Positions 33,597 through 44,210 of a stretch of DNA of 64,000 nucleotides are shown piece by piece. Each line of letters opens with the position of its first letter. Positions within the stretch are counted from its first letter, which is position 1. The stretch lies in NCBI GenBank assembly GCA_021234155.1, contig JAJEKV010000294.1, positions 64,001-128,000 of the forward strand, read 5' to 3'. The notes beneath the pieces are model-generated. The model was not told the DNA's origin. It saw nothing but the letters and a program-made list of their open reading frames with translations, and did no database searches. The translations under genes and the position numbers were made by a program. The stretch is from Isoetes taiwanensis. Taxonomy: Eukaryota > Streptophyta > Lycopodiopsida > Isoetales > Isoetaceae.

Positions 33597-35639
33597 ACAA
33601 TACAGAAAAACAACGGTGAAATCCCAAAGTGGAAATACCTCCGAGAAGTTAGGAATAAGAAAAACGTAGTGATATTTACTTGTTACAACAACCGACGATT
33701 GAGAGGAGCACTGGAGCAGGGACATTGAAGATCGAGGGCATCAAAGATATAGGTACTCGAGGGTAATGGCAAGATTTGGCCATCACGATCGGACTGGCGC
33801 CAAACTTTGGTATGATGTCGCGCCCTTTTTTTCTGTTTTTTTTTCCTGTTGTTTTTTACTTTCTTGTGGGGGCAATGTGTTTACCAAAATGTAACTAAAA
33901 GATATTACTTTTCAGTATCGATTTTACCATGGGCAATACCCCTTTGTGCAATATAAAATACTAGTAATAGTGCCCAGCGTTGCTGGGCATATGTTAGGAA
34001 CCTAGTAAATAATACCAAGGACTCCATGCTTGAGTTTATGTTGTTCATACACATTGCAAAGCTAGAAGAGATCATTAGAAACTATATTTCATCCCGCAAG
34101 ATCTCGTTGTAGACAATATTTGGAGTAAACCTCGAATTTATGTTGTTCATAGACATTTGCAAATTATAAGAGATCTATAGGAACTAAGGGGCTACTTTAC
34201 ATGCGTAAGATCTCTTTTTAAATAGCATTTGGAGTTAACCTCCTATTCTTGAGTAGTGCTCCTTGGTATATACCTTCATAGTGCTCCTTGATATATACCT
34301 TCATTCACTCTGTGATGTGTGGTGCACCTATGAGTAGCTCCTTGGTATATACTTTCATTCACTCGTGATATGGTCCACCTTGAGAATGAGACCATAGAGC
34401 TCCCTCAACATCATATCTTTTGCCCCTGCCCTTTTTTTCTATATAGAAACAATGTTGATAGATATGATGTTAATTGTAAATAAATTGTTAAAGAGAAGTT
34501 TAAAAAGTGTGCCTATTTTAGCTTTAGGAACTTCAAAGGGTTTAGCACCAGTGAAAATTTTATAACTTTGATAACTTATAGATTTAACATTACACAAAAG
34601 AGCATTTTGTCGTTGTCTTCCTATATGTTTTTCCGTGGGCCAACATTTATGTGACATAAGCCCACTTTAAAAGGTAACCTAGAATCCTTAAAGATAAAAT
34701 CATGGCAACTTTAAGTCGGGCAAGCAATTCAAAAAGTGTTTCACCATAATATAAGTATTGTCATGTGTTAGGAAATATAATGCAAAAACATTGAGAAGCA
34801 ACAACAATCACTCTGCTTGATATCCGTGCCTCAAGGCCTTAAGATTATGCAATAGCTATAAAATGAGTTGATATGTAGAGATTGTTTACATCCTCTTTAT
34901 CCTCTTTATGTGATGGAGCGGAATTGTAATGCAAAAACACTATGCATTCATGCACGCTTGTTGATATCATAATTATGTGTCGCCTCATTGCCTTGAGATT
35001 ATCGCGGAATTTGAATCAGAACCGGTAGCTCTTGCCATGGAGAATCGATGCAAAGGCAACATGCTTCTAGCATCATGATGGTATTTAAGTTGATTTGTAC
35101 AAATATACCAGCATCTAATCTCATCTTCTGAAATATACAAATGGAGAAGCTAACCCCACATTTATTATTGACTAAGAATGAAAGACTTGTACATGTCTTT
35201 CGCATACTGAGGGCATCTAAACATTCTAAAATAATACTCATTGTTAAATCAAACAAATCCACCCTTTTTTAGCTCACGAAGTTTCCTATGATAAATTTCC
35301 ATTGTGCTTTCGGAGTTGAAATAGCCAATAACAACATATAAAGGAAGTGAAGAGCGTTGTTTTGAACTGATCCTATAATGGTGATTGCATTTCATGGTGA
35401 TCTCATGCCTCAATATAACATTGAAATGCCATGTATGCAAAAAACACACATACATGTAAGAGGGCTTGTAGCATTGACAAAGGAGTCTTTCCCTTCTTCT
35501 CCACTTATGGTCGAGAAAGGCAAGTGCAATCTCCACCTATGGTGCGCAACTGCGAGTTTAAAAAAAAGCCCGACTCAAATAAAATTCAATGCAAATGATA
35601 TCTTTTGTAGTTTTACGGAGATGCTTCTTGGATTTTTCA

Positions 35640-36200
35640 ATTGCTTCTTAGACCTAACAATGCAAGGGCTTCCTTCCCATGCCCATATTGCACATATATT
35701 GATATCATGCTAGTCCATGAGACTACATCCTGCAAATGCATTTGGGCAAATATTGTTTTTCGCATCATGAGCGCTTCCACATTTGTTGTACATGTTTATG
35801 AGGCGGTCACGGATGATATAGTGATTCAAATCCATTATCAACAATTCCGGCATGTAACAATCTACCTTACGTTATGGCTACTTCATTACAACATGCATTA
35901 AGAGATGTTACAAATATAATCTTATCGGTTTCATGCCTTCTTCATGAATTTCTTTGAAACAGGGCATAAAGGCGATCGATTTCGGCCATGCTCAACATAT
36001 CGACCATCATTATAGGGACGAAAATATATTGGGCGGCGCATTCTTACAAACATAAAGCTTGCAAATTCTATATCATCACATCTACCATACATCTCCTAAA
36101 TAAGGTTTGCCAAGGAAACTTATATGACCATATTTCACTTTGAGAACATGGGCATGAACCAACTTACCTATCGGAAGAGCTTCCATTTTGCCACGGCTCC
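35640..36200 (-). pseudogene. PPR protein fragment in H5
   Basis: Minus-strand reading gives 'GKLVHAHVLKVKYGHIS' near 36150, 'DKIIFVTSLNACCNEVAIT' with 'GRLLHAGIVDNGFESL' near 35900, and 'LQDVVSWTSMISIYVQYG' with 'GKEALALLG' near 35700-35650. These are diagnostic PPR L/S repeat cores. The frame changes several times and there are stops, so it is non-functional. It lies in the element's own orientation, as the PPR piece in H1 does, but covers a different part of a PPR protein. Confidence 0.8.
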
Positions 36201-37199
36201 TTAAGAGAGGCGGCATAGGTGATGATCTTTGTTACTTTGAAGACTCGATGCTTCAAATGTTCAACCGCTTTTGTCAATTGCACCAAGTTAGAAAATGTGG
36301 GTTCTTTGCGATTCGAGCACTTGTCTTCAATCGGTTTGAAAAGAGTGATGCAAATTAGGTGTCTGGAATGGCAAATCTCGGGGAAGGAGATTATCGTGAA
36401 TCCTATTCGGGAAGAGCCATAAGTACTTGTGTCTTCGATGCTCTAAAAACTACAGACATATTGTTGAATGCTTGTCCATCTCGGGTCAATTCTAGGCAAC
36501 AAAATAGAATGCCATCAAGTTCGGCATTAATGGTGCCTTGCAACTTTATAGAATGTTACACATGTAAGGATACAACGAGGGAGCTTCATCCAATTCTGAC
36601 CCGAGAATAGATCTACAACCTTTGTATTGAAAAATATGCACCAACGAATAAGCTGGGCGTGATTGAAATTTAAGTGCGAGGCAGATTAGATAATTATCCT
36701 TCAACCAAAATGTATGTCTTTGCTTTGTCGGTTCATTATCAACAATCGTGCATCATTCCAAAGGTAATATTTCTTAGGCATCAACAAAATGGTTTTGTTT
36801 TGTTGAACATGGGCGGGCATGGGCATGTGGCTCATTTGGATCTTGAAGCTACACTTGGTGCTGCTAGCGTGACAAATATGTCTTGTACATATCCATATTC
36901 ATGGCTTTGCATGCATGAAAACAAAAATCAGTTGAACTTCACGCTTGCAACTTGTTATCCCTAATAATTGCATAATTGTAAAATTCGGAGGAATCGTCAA
37001 CAAATTGCAATGAGAGAATTCATTTAGGTCTTGTCGGGTTCATTTTCGCCAAATTTGATCCTTAGGCTATAAATTGGCTAGTGATGCTACACCTTTGCCC
37101 GATTACATTAAGAAAAGAGAGGAAAGCACGTTTACCATAGTCGATTTTCTAGACCTTACGAAGGAGTCCACGATCATAGCCATAAATCGTTGAGATTCT

Positions 37200-37835
37200 T
37201 CATGTCGTTGTCATAAGTTCATTAGAACCTTCCAATCTTGAATTAAAGGAGCTACGATGGAACCCATTGACACGGCATCTTCTCAAGCTCTTTATAAGTG
37301 AAAAGCGATTGTCAATTTCATCACAAAGAGTCGTATCGCATATCACGATGATCTCCATCCTCACGGTACTGCAATGCAGATCTAGATACGCTAAAGCTCG
37401 AACTTTCGGCTTGCTCGGCTTCACCTTTGCATTATCTAGGCGGTTGCAAATTGTGTATCGGTTATCAACCTTAACCTTAACTTTTGTCAAAAATTCTTGA
37501 AGAATTCCTCTATGCGAATTAGGTTTTGTGTAAACAATCAATTTCACTTTATTCTCTGCTTCATCAACATGAAATCCATCCGCTTGTATCTTCCATTCTT
37601 TCATCATTAATGCTTCAAAATCAATATCACAAGGAATATTTGAGCCCTTGGGGCTATAGTACTCCATAAAATCTTCTAAATGTATTTGATCAAAGTAGCC
37701 AAAAGAGCTACATAGATAGTCATGAATGACTTCACACATAGTCATTTTACGTGTCATCACCCCGGTGGCATCTTGCATTATAGCACTTTCGGCTATTATG
37801 CTAGGAGTGACAATGCCCTCTCCTCTCTGTTCCAC
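37200..37835 (-). CDS. Hypothetical protein, 211 aa, in H5
   Basis: Longest clean frame in H5: starts MEQRGEGIVTPSIIAES, with 'MEYYSPKGSNIPCDIDFEAL' and 'ENKVKLIVYTKPNSHRGILQ' in the middle and a basic C-terminal third. No signal peptide, membrane segment or catalytic motif is visible and I recognise no family. Its place near the 5' end of a gene-capturing Helitron suggests captured host exon(s), though the lack of interruption contrasts with the neighbouring PPR fragment. Expression from a promoter inside H5 cannot be judged. Confidence 0.35.
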   Translation of the reverse strand: MEQRGEGIVTPSIIAESAIMQDATGVMTRKMTMCEVIHDYLCSSFGYFDQIHLEDFMEYYSPKGSNIPCDIDFEALMMKEWKIQADGFHVDEAENKVKLIVYTKPNSHRGILQEFLTKVKVKVDNRYTICNRLDNAKVKPSKPKVRALAYLDLHCSTVRMEIIVICDTTLCDEIDNRFSLIKSLRRCRVNGFHRSSFNSRLEGSNELMTTT

Positions 37836-38329
37836 TTCTTGAAGGCTCTAATAACCATTGATTTTTACGTAATGTCGTTCGGTAATGGTCTTATTCGGAC
37901 AAAAATTCATTGAACATCCACTGTGAGAAGTTATTGAAAATTTTAGCAAGATCTTGGAAGCTTGTGTTCAACCCGGCTTGATTGTAAAATCATCAAACTT
38001 GCCCTTATGAAAGCTCCCATCGCAATCTACATTATCTTTTGCCCACACAATGGCCTTGAGAGCCTTAGCACCTATACGTATGAGTTGATTTTGAGCGGTT
38101 TCAAGCACAAAATAGATGGGGCACACCATGATTCTAATCCGCCGATTATCTGGGGATGATGCTATCTCCCCGACCTTCCAATTCTTAACGGCCGGTTAGG
38201 CCGTCCTCTTGAATCGTGTTGCAAAGCGAAGCATAGGGATCTTCTATTGCGAAACAATCCGAGCTTTGCCTCTATCGTAGAGCTTTGCCTCCATTCATAG
38301 TAGGTGAGGAAACCCTAAATCGATAGAAC

Positions 38330-38500
38330 AAAAATAAAAAGGGCTATCTCGACCATCAATTTTCTAATCAAATCTTGACCGTCGGATCTAGGAGTGGTCC
38401 ATTACTTGCACTAAAAGGGCTATCTCGACCATCAATTTTCTAATCAAATCTTGACCGTCGGATTCGGATCTAGAGTGGTCCATTACTTGCACTAAAACAT
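38330..38500. repeat. Subterminal tandem repeat at the H5 5' end
   Basis: A unit of about 70-75 bp (AAAAGGGCTATCTCGACC to GTGGTCCATTACTTGCACT) is repeated, with a third partial copy at the 5' terminus where ACTAAAACATTATAAT replaces ACTAAAAGGGC. The element's terminal 38 bases therefore partly recur inside it. Confidence 0.85.
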
Positions 38501-38691
38501 TATAATATAAGATAAAAAATATTACTTTCGGTTTCGATTTTACCATGGGCAATACCCTTGGGGCAATATTCTGATATTCATTTTGAATTTCTAAATGAAA
38601 TGTGACCATGGGATTTGTGTCCACTGGATCCCATTTTCAAATGTAAAATGAAATGTTGCATTTTTATTTTCAAATGAAATAAAATGTTTTC

Positions 38692-39319
38692 CTTAGCTAA
38701 TATCTGCTCCAATCGCGTAAAATAATCACGGACTGAAAAAGAAATAGAGGCGATAAACTCAGTTACACGAAACCTAGATATGCAACCCCTTTGCACTATT
38801 ATGTATTGCAATTGTGATCACCCGGCTCCAACATCCTAGGAAACTAAAGAAAAAGAGCAAGTTGCTTGTGCATGCAAGCGAAAAGAAATAATTTGTACAA
38901 CTCACCTAACCTCTGGAAAAATAAACCGATGCTAATAATGCTAATGTGATGACATTCACCGCAATAGCAATTCGTTAAGATCTTGGTGGGTTAAATGGTC
39001 ATTTTCTCCATAAACAAACTCATCCACACGTGGCTCCAAAACATAGAAAGAAATTGCAAAATCTGAGTCTTCTATGATATTAGATGTGGCTTCGTAGTAC
39101 ATATCATGCTTGAAATAGAAGCCAGTATCAACAAATGTGATGCCCTTTAGTTTGCAGTATGTGCGACAGTCCATTGGTAAACATGCTATTTAATGATATG
39201 TTCTGCAAATAAGCAATAGACATTATTGAGATGAAAGAGAATAGCATAAATTTCATACCTAAGAACCATTGGCTGGAAAAAATAAACCTCTGACAGGCCT
39301 CACATATCACAAACCAAAA
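38692..39319. repeat. Direct repeat D' (right copy)
   Basis: Same 628-bp sequence and orientation as D at 30885-31512. The exon-like frame is present again ('CRTYCKLKGITFVDTGFYF', 'LEPRVDEFVYGENDHLTHQD'). Beyond its right end (39320) the sequence departs from that following D, so D' is not just an extension of S. Confidence 0.9.
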
Positions 39320-40190
39320 TGCTTGAGAGCATAAGCAGTACATACATCAACTTACAGGTCTCAGGTCATAAAAGGCATGATTGCATTAAATGCAACATTC
39401 TAAATGAAAGCTTAGATGGAATTTCTAAAGGATGGATGATACCATGCAAGAAATGAATTACACAACCAGTAGACACATGGATTTAAGAAGTTCATCATAG
39501 ATAGTGCAGATGATACAGACATTAATTATTTTAAAGTTTAAGATAACGTACTCTCTATGTTGGCTCTGATTTTCTCATTCTCTTATCATGTTACCCTGGA
39601 ACAAAATTGAAAAATGAGATATCAGTAAAACCTAAAACCTAAGAGCTAAGAAAGAATTTTAGCAAGAAGAAAAATAATAGATAGTATGGGACAATGATAA
39701 TCATTTATCTGCCTATTATTGCTTAGTCCATTCCAATCTGACGTATGGCCTAACCTGGTAGGGCATAAGTAAAACATGATCTGCTAGGAGTCCTTTTGTA
39801 TTAATTGAAGTTCTTCTACACACAAAAATGCAGCGCATGGTATTCATAGTCATCTAGATAGGGATGTTGAGCCTGTTTAAACAGACAGAAATAAAAAAGA
39901 GGCATGATAATCCAAAAGCAAAATCAATGATTGGATTGAGGCCACTTACCTGCCCATTCCAGCTCCGTCCCTAGCCAATCTGCTACCATACAAACAATTC
40001 TGATAATATCTGTTGTAATATTATAGGGCTTAGACAATACATAATTTGGAATGGTGAACAAACGCACCGCCGGCCATCGATGTCTTTGCTCCGTCTGCAT
40101 CTAAAAAGCTCGACGCTCTAGTTCGGGTTGATAACATTTCTGAAGAGCTTGCCGACGAATGATAATTCCAAAGCCAGAACCACAGCTGCT
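39320..40190. other. No recognisable gene
   Basis: AT-rich sequence without convincing coding potential or repeats. It may be the intronic continuation of the gene to which D' belonged. Confidence 0.4.
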
Positions 40191-40199
40191 GCAAGAAAT

Positions 40200-40620
40200 T
40201 CAAGATAGAATAGATAGAATAGAATAGAATAGAATAGTTTTTTTAACGTCCACGAAGACCAATAGGTCATGGGACCCATACAATGGGCTAGTACAATCAT
40301 TACTACTAGGATTAAAAAACCCCTGCCTCGAAAGGTTTTCAAGGGAAAAACCTTTGCAGTAATGATGATACTAGACAAGCTTAGATAATGACTACTGAGG
40401 GCTCAGTAATTGCAGACGTTTATCTAGAACCTCAAGTATGTATAATGCCAAGTCATGCACAGATGGTGCGCTGAGAAGTTGTGGAAGCGTGGAATGGAAT
40501 GCTAAGGTCGAAAAATGATTCCGGACTATCTCAAAAGCAGGGCAACTCAGAAGAGTATGACTATTTTGTGTGCTCCACATGTCTCTCATGCCGCCTAAGT
40601 TCTCTCATACCTAATTTGGC
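40200..40620 (-). mobile_element. Possible 5'-truncated LINE end
   Basis: The minus strand reads 'MRDMWSTQNSHTLLSCPAF', 'EIVRNHFSTLAFHSTLP' and 'HDLALYILEVLDKRL', then a stop, resembling the C-terminal zinc-knuckle and helix region that ends plant LINE reverse transcriptases ('HLLxxCP...R' then 'xxxAxFIxxxxxxR'). About 150 bases later comes a (TTCTA)n tail (40206-40236 on the plus strand is AGAAT repeated), typical of some LINE 3' ends. No target duplication was found and no reverse-transcriptase core is present. Confidence 0.35.
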
Positions 40621-40639
40621 TGCCATATCTGGAAAACCA

Positions 40640-40785
40640 GAAATTATACTTAAAAAGTTTCTTTCTCGATTTTTGGATGTCGAAAAAATATCCCGGCTGC
40701 CAATAAATCTTAAACCTTAGGAAAATGACTTTAAAAAAAAACCAAAAAAGTTTTTATCAAACCGGAAAATCCAAACTTAACAAGA
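40640..40785 (-). mobile_element. Orphan Helitron-type 5' end (H7), truncating HA
   Basis: Read on the minus strand from 40785, TCTTGTTAAGTTTGGATTTT and the next about 130 bases align with the proposed 5' end of H4 (TTTTCCG, AAAACTTTTT, poly-T, CTAAGGTT, ATCCAAAAATC in the same order). It joins the HA helicase frame exactly after 'TYVLNAF'. The flanking base is T, not the expected A, and I found no matching 3' hairpin further left, so the element's extent is unknown. Confidence 0.5.
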
Positions 40786-41399
40786 AGGCGTTAAGTACAT
40801 ATGTCTTTCCAGTACCCGCTTTACCATAAATAAAGAGTGGTTTGAGTTGTCGTCTATTGTAAATGAGGTTTTGCATCTCGATGTAAACGAATGTTTGGTT
40901 TGATTTCATGTTGTCAAACATGATTGAACTTTTGGTAAGATATTCCTCATCATGTGGAAATTTTTGGATTTCTCTGCATGGTACATGACAAATAGGTAGA
41001 CCAAATGCTGTAGTGCTAGTTGCATGTTGAACTAAAATGTTATTGATAGCTAGGAGGGCCTCATTAGTAGCATTAGCTTCATCACCTTGGTATTGATCGA
41101 AAAAGTCGCTTGTCATTTGTTGTTGAAAAGTTTTCCATAGTTCCAGAGCCGGTCCACCGTCAAGTATGAGGATGAATAGAAATCTAAGTTGTGATGGAGT
41201 TTGGAGACACGATATTGCTTCCTCCATGGTCTTCAATGCTTCAGTTGCTGGTGCAATCAGGCCCATAGCTTGAGCGGTTTGTTGATAGGTTTCGTATTGT
41301 TGACCATCGTGAATTTTGAGCTCTTCCCAAGAACGTCCGGGTTTATGGAGAAGGATGGTTCTTAAGTAGAATCGCATCGATCCGAGACATCGGATCGCC
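40786..41399 (-). pseudogene. HA Helitron helicase (PIF1-like), N-terminal part
   Basis: Part of the RepHel transposase of the autonomous Helitron HA. The frame gives 'RFYLRTILLHKPGRSWEEL', an acidic helical stretch, then 'NEALLAINNILVQHATSTTA', 'FGLPICHVPC', and Walker A 'GKAGTGKT' encoded at 40802-40825. This order (FYLR box, then the FGLP box, then Walker A) is that of plant Helitron helicases. It stops right after Walker A at the H7 5' end, so Walker B and the remaining SF1 motifs are missing. At the other side it is separated from the Rep part by the U1/U2 insertions. Dead as it stands. Confidence 0.88.
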
Positions 41400-42414
41400 A
41401 TTCTAGAATGGGACGAGCATGCATGTCATGCATGCATGCGGGCGGCGCATGCCCGTTTTGGTTGGGAGTTCGCTATTTCAGGCGCGTTTCTGCATCCACG
41501 TCTCATCGGCGCTTCCTCTTCTCTCAGCAGTACCTTATTCTCTTTGAATTGTTTCCAGGCAGGGGAGGGGCTTCTTCCTGCCTGGTTTAGCCAATTTGGC
41601 GTATCTTTCATGCTATCCTTTACCGGCCGTTGGCCTCGTCCTGTGACCTTCGTCCTCGATCCTAGTTTGTAAGGAAGTTCTCTGGTAGTCGGGCGGTTTG
41701 TTGGTTTCTTGCGAGTCCCATTCTAGAATCGCATCGATCCAAGACATCGGATCGCCATTCTAGAATGGGACGAGCATGCATGTCATGCATGCATGCATGC
41801 GGGCGGCGCATGCCCGTTTTGGTTGGGAGTTAAGCTATTTGGGCGTTTGCGCATCCGCGTCTCATCGGCGCTTCCTCTTCTCTCTCGCGAGTACCTTATT
41901 CTCTTTGAACCCACCCTCCCCCTTCTTTGTTTATTGTATTTTGTACAAGTTACATTTTATCATGTTTTTCACCCATTTGGGTGATGCTTTTTCCACCCCA
42001 TTTGGGTGATGCTATTCTCGGTATGTTTTTCGTTTGTTGTGTTGGTGATGTGCAGTGCGGGTTGGCGAGTGGCATCTGTTTCGACTTCTCCATGCGGGGG
42101 TTTTTGGGAGCGATTCTATGCCTTACGTTTGTCTAAGCCCCTTGCCGAAGGCTTATCACTAGGGTTTTTCCTCGAAAACCCGAAAGGGCGGGGTTTTTTA
42201 ATCCCGGTGATAAGCTTTCGGCAGGTACATCAGCCACTCATCTATTAGCATTGTATTTTTTTGGGGTCCAAATGATATAATTGGATCTTCCCTTTATTTT
42301 TCGTGGGTAGTTCGCATGTGTGCGGCTACCCACTGTCCACCATTGTAGAAAATCTGCTGAGATGAATGAGAAGCCTAGGTTTGTTGGTTTCTTGCGAGTC
42401 CCATTCTAGAATGG
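41400..42414. mobile_element. Two small TIR elements U1 and U2 inside HA
   Basis: The block has three copies of CCATTCTAGAATGG-type junctions. U1 (about 41400-41733) and U2 (about 41756-42414) both start CATTCTAGAATGGGACGAG, share the next about 150 bases (CATGCATGTCATGCATGC, GGGCGGCGCATGCCCG), and both end GTTTCTTGCGAGTCCCATT followed by CTAGAAT. The ends are inverted repeats (GGGAC/GTCCC plus the ATTCTAGAAT palindrome). The 26 bases left of U1 (CGCATCGATCC to CGGATCGC) recur between U1 and U2. They interrupt the HA coding sequence. No protein is encoded; class uncertain. Confidence 0.6.
42144..42222. repeat. Strong stem-loop in U2
   Basis: Arms GCCGAAGGCTTATCAC and GTGATAAGCTTTCGGC pair with one mismatch over 16 bases, with a further short GGGTTTTTCC / GGGGTTTTTT-containing loop that has its own internal CGAAAACCCGAAAGGGCGGG pairing. 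It stands out against the surrounding sequence and may be a terminus or structural core of U2. Confidence 0.75.
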
Positions 42415-42415
42415 T

Positions 42416-43556
42416 TCTCCAACCTTTGGAAGCAGTAGACGTATTCGACAGATGAGTTGTACTCTCGATCGTTAATGAACAATATTTCGTGTTGCGCCTG
42501 GATACTCTTGTTCGAGGTGATAGGATGATTGTAACATGGTATTTGAGTTATAACTAGTGAATGTGTAATGTTCATTGTAGTCGATGTAAGTGATGGAGTC
42601 AAATTCAGGGGTGAGTGGACGTAGAAAATACCTGTCCAATATGGAATTCCAATATTTGTTTTGGAAGTTTTTCTAAATTGTGGTCTATTTTGTCCTTTGA
42701 GGTGCAAAGGAAGACATTTGACTGATGGATGTTTCTCAGTCATGTGGTATGACATGATTCTCCATCCTGCTTCCATGGATGACAAATAGCGTGCAGAGAT
42801 ATAGTCTTGAATCTCGTTTCTTCGCTGTGGTTGAGCTTTATTCACTTGATCTGTGGATTGAAGTGTCATATTAGATGTACCTTGTGTTGATGATGACGAT
42901 TGATGGTCTACATTAATGTGAAAGCGAGTGGTATCGAAGCCTTTATAAATGTAGCTGTAAAGGTATGCGAATATGTGGACTGTTGATGCGATGTCTGCGT
43001 ATATATGGCAATCCATTTCTTGAAGTAAGAATGGAATGTATGGGACAACGTTTCCGTCTGCCTCTGTTCGTCTTCTTTTTTTTTTTTTTTTTTTTTTGAA
43101 GGACGTCAAGCTTTATTCACCAACTAGAAACCAGAGCAACATAAATGCTCTGGTTGGACATATCCCTTTTCATCTGTTCGTCTTCTATATTGGACATATC
43201 CCTTTTCATCTATGTATGTTGTTGGATTTATGATTTTCGGATAATGATAACAACATCTATTATTTTCTTTTAAGCATCATTTTGTATGTCTATGGATCAT
43301 ATACTTTTCTACTTGTGCTCGCAATAATGGATCTGTTGATAGTTCAACACAAATGAGTTTGTCAATCATGTTTACAGGGATATCATGGTCAGTCTTGGCA
43401 ACAATATATGTGCATGTGGAAGGCCGCGTTTTTGGAATTCAATGACATGCATCATGTAAGATAATGGGCCAAAAAATTTGCGAATGATGTTCTTTGTTTG
43501 TTGCACTCATTCATGGCACGCTCGAACGACAATGATTGGAATATCTGATGCATTTT
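42416..43556 (-). pseudogene. HA Helitron Rep (HUH) and linker region
   Basis: Middle part of the RepHel protein. The rolling-circle HUH motif is encoded at 43398-43440: 'EFQKRGLPHAHIL', with the H-x-H pair of the nicking domain. Next come 'VNMIDKLICVELSTDP' and 'RAQVEKYMIHRH' in a shifted frame, then 'CHIYADIASTVHIFAYLY', 'SYIYKGFDTTRFHI', 'NEIQDYISARYLSSMEAGWR' and 'PSVKCLPLHLKGQN', all characteristic of the region between Rep and helicase. A poly-A/T run at 43079-43098 and at least three frame changes break it. The right border 43556 is the TTT duplication of the CACTA insertion; coding resumes at 60661. Confidence 0.9.
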
Positions 43557-44210
43557 CACTACAAGAGGATAGGGGGTATAATGTCGAGCATAGTGGCAAA
43601 ATTTTTGACACTAAGTGAACCTTTAATCTTCCTAAAATGGTCAAAACCCCGACACTATACTAGATGTCATCATTGGTCACTGGGGTGACCACCATTGAGT
43701 CAGGATTGTGACTAAATATATTTGTCATAATGTTGACACTAATAGAGTTTTCAACATGATTGTGACTAGTATTTTGACAAAATAGCGTCGCTTATTATAG
43801 GAGTTTAGTGTTAGTAATTTCAATAGGCATTGTGTTGAGTTCTTCTATGATTTATGCCAAACTTTACATCGATATTAAGTAATGTTTTGTGTCAAAAACT
43901 ACAACTACATATTGACGAATTTTCTTTTGTAAGTGTATCAAAATTATGCCTGGTATTAGCAAATTTCAAAGTGAAATAGTGACACCTTAGGATCAAAACT
44001 TTATTAAACTTGTGTCAATTTACAATCAAAACTTTAATAAGCTTGTGTCAATTTAGCATCAAAACTTTGTGGGACTTGTGTCAATATTACAACAAGGTAT
44101 TAGCAAATTCCAGAGGCACCACTTGTAAAATAGTGACAATTTAGCATCAAAACTTTCTCAAAGAAACAAGGAGCACCATTTAAGAAATAGTGACAATTTG
44201 GAAACAATTT
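43557..44210. repeat. CACTA left subterminal repeats
   Basis: After the terminal repeat, short words recur: TTGACAC/GACACTA, and from 43970 a repeated unit around CTTGTGTCAATTTAGCATC and AAAACTTT (at least four copies to 44150). Similar TTGTGTCAA words occur at the right end. In this superfamily such arrays bind the element's TNPA-like protein. Confidence 0.75.

Larger units (their letters stand above)
33961..38512 (-). mobile_element. Helitron H5 (carries PPR fragment; empty site known)
   Basis: Minus-strand 5' end TCTTATATTATAATG at 38512; 3' hairpin GCCCAGC-AAC-GCTGGGC (33972-33988), ACTATTA, CTAG at 33961-33964. Flanks are A and T in the element's sense. S copy 2 at 53318-53340 reads ATATAAAATATAAAAAATAT without the element, so the insertion point is exactly 53330/53331 and no bases were duplicated or lost. 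Length 4552 bp, no Rep/helicase. The first 38 bases equal those of H1. Confidence 0.95.
31509..38692. repeat. Segment S, copy 1 (interrupted by H5)
   Basis: Collinear and nearly identical to 46824-53511 once the nested elements are removed (Helitron H5 here, the MULE there): about 2632 versus 2634 bases. The shared segment runs from AAAAATAAAGAAGAACTG to ATAAAATGTTTTCC. Here it is bounded on both sides by the 628-bp D repeats. The segment carries exons of an unrecognised protein. Confidence 0.92.

Noticed and set aside
37200-37835. The 211-codon H5 frame as a Helitron accessory protein (RPA-like)
   Set aside because: I could not find the OB-fold or zinc-finger pattern of plant Helitron RPA proteins, so it is left as hypothetical.
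21575-38512. A single large Helitron from the 21575 3' end to the 38512 5' end
   Set aside because: The 38512 end pairs with 33961 by the empty-site evidence at 53330, and 21575 is better paired with 26324 from the R-A/R-B borders.
30885-39319. D and D' as long terminal repeats of a retrotransposon
   Set aside because: No TG...CA ends, no primer-binding site or polypurine tract next to them, no gag-pol between them, and D contains an exon with a splice donor. A target duplication was not seen either.
43079-43098. Poly-T/A run as a retrotransposon tail
   Set aside because: It lies within the HA Rep-linker coding region and codes for a Lys run on the coding strand. No retroelement sequence adjoins it and no target duplication was seen.
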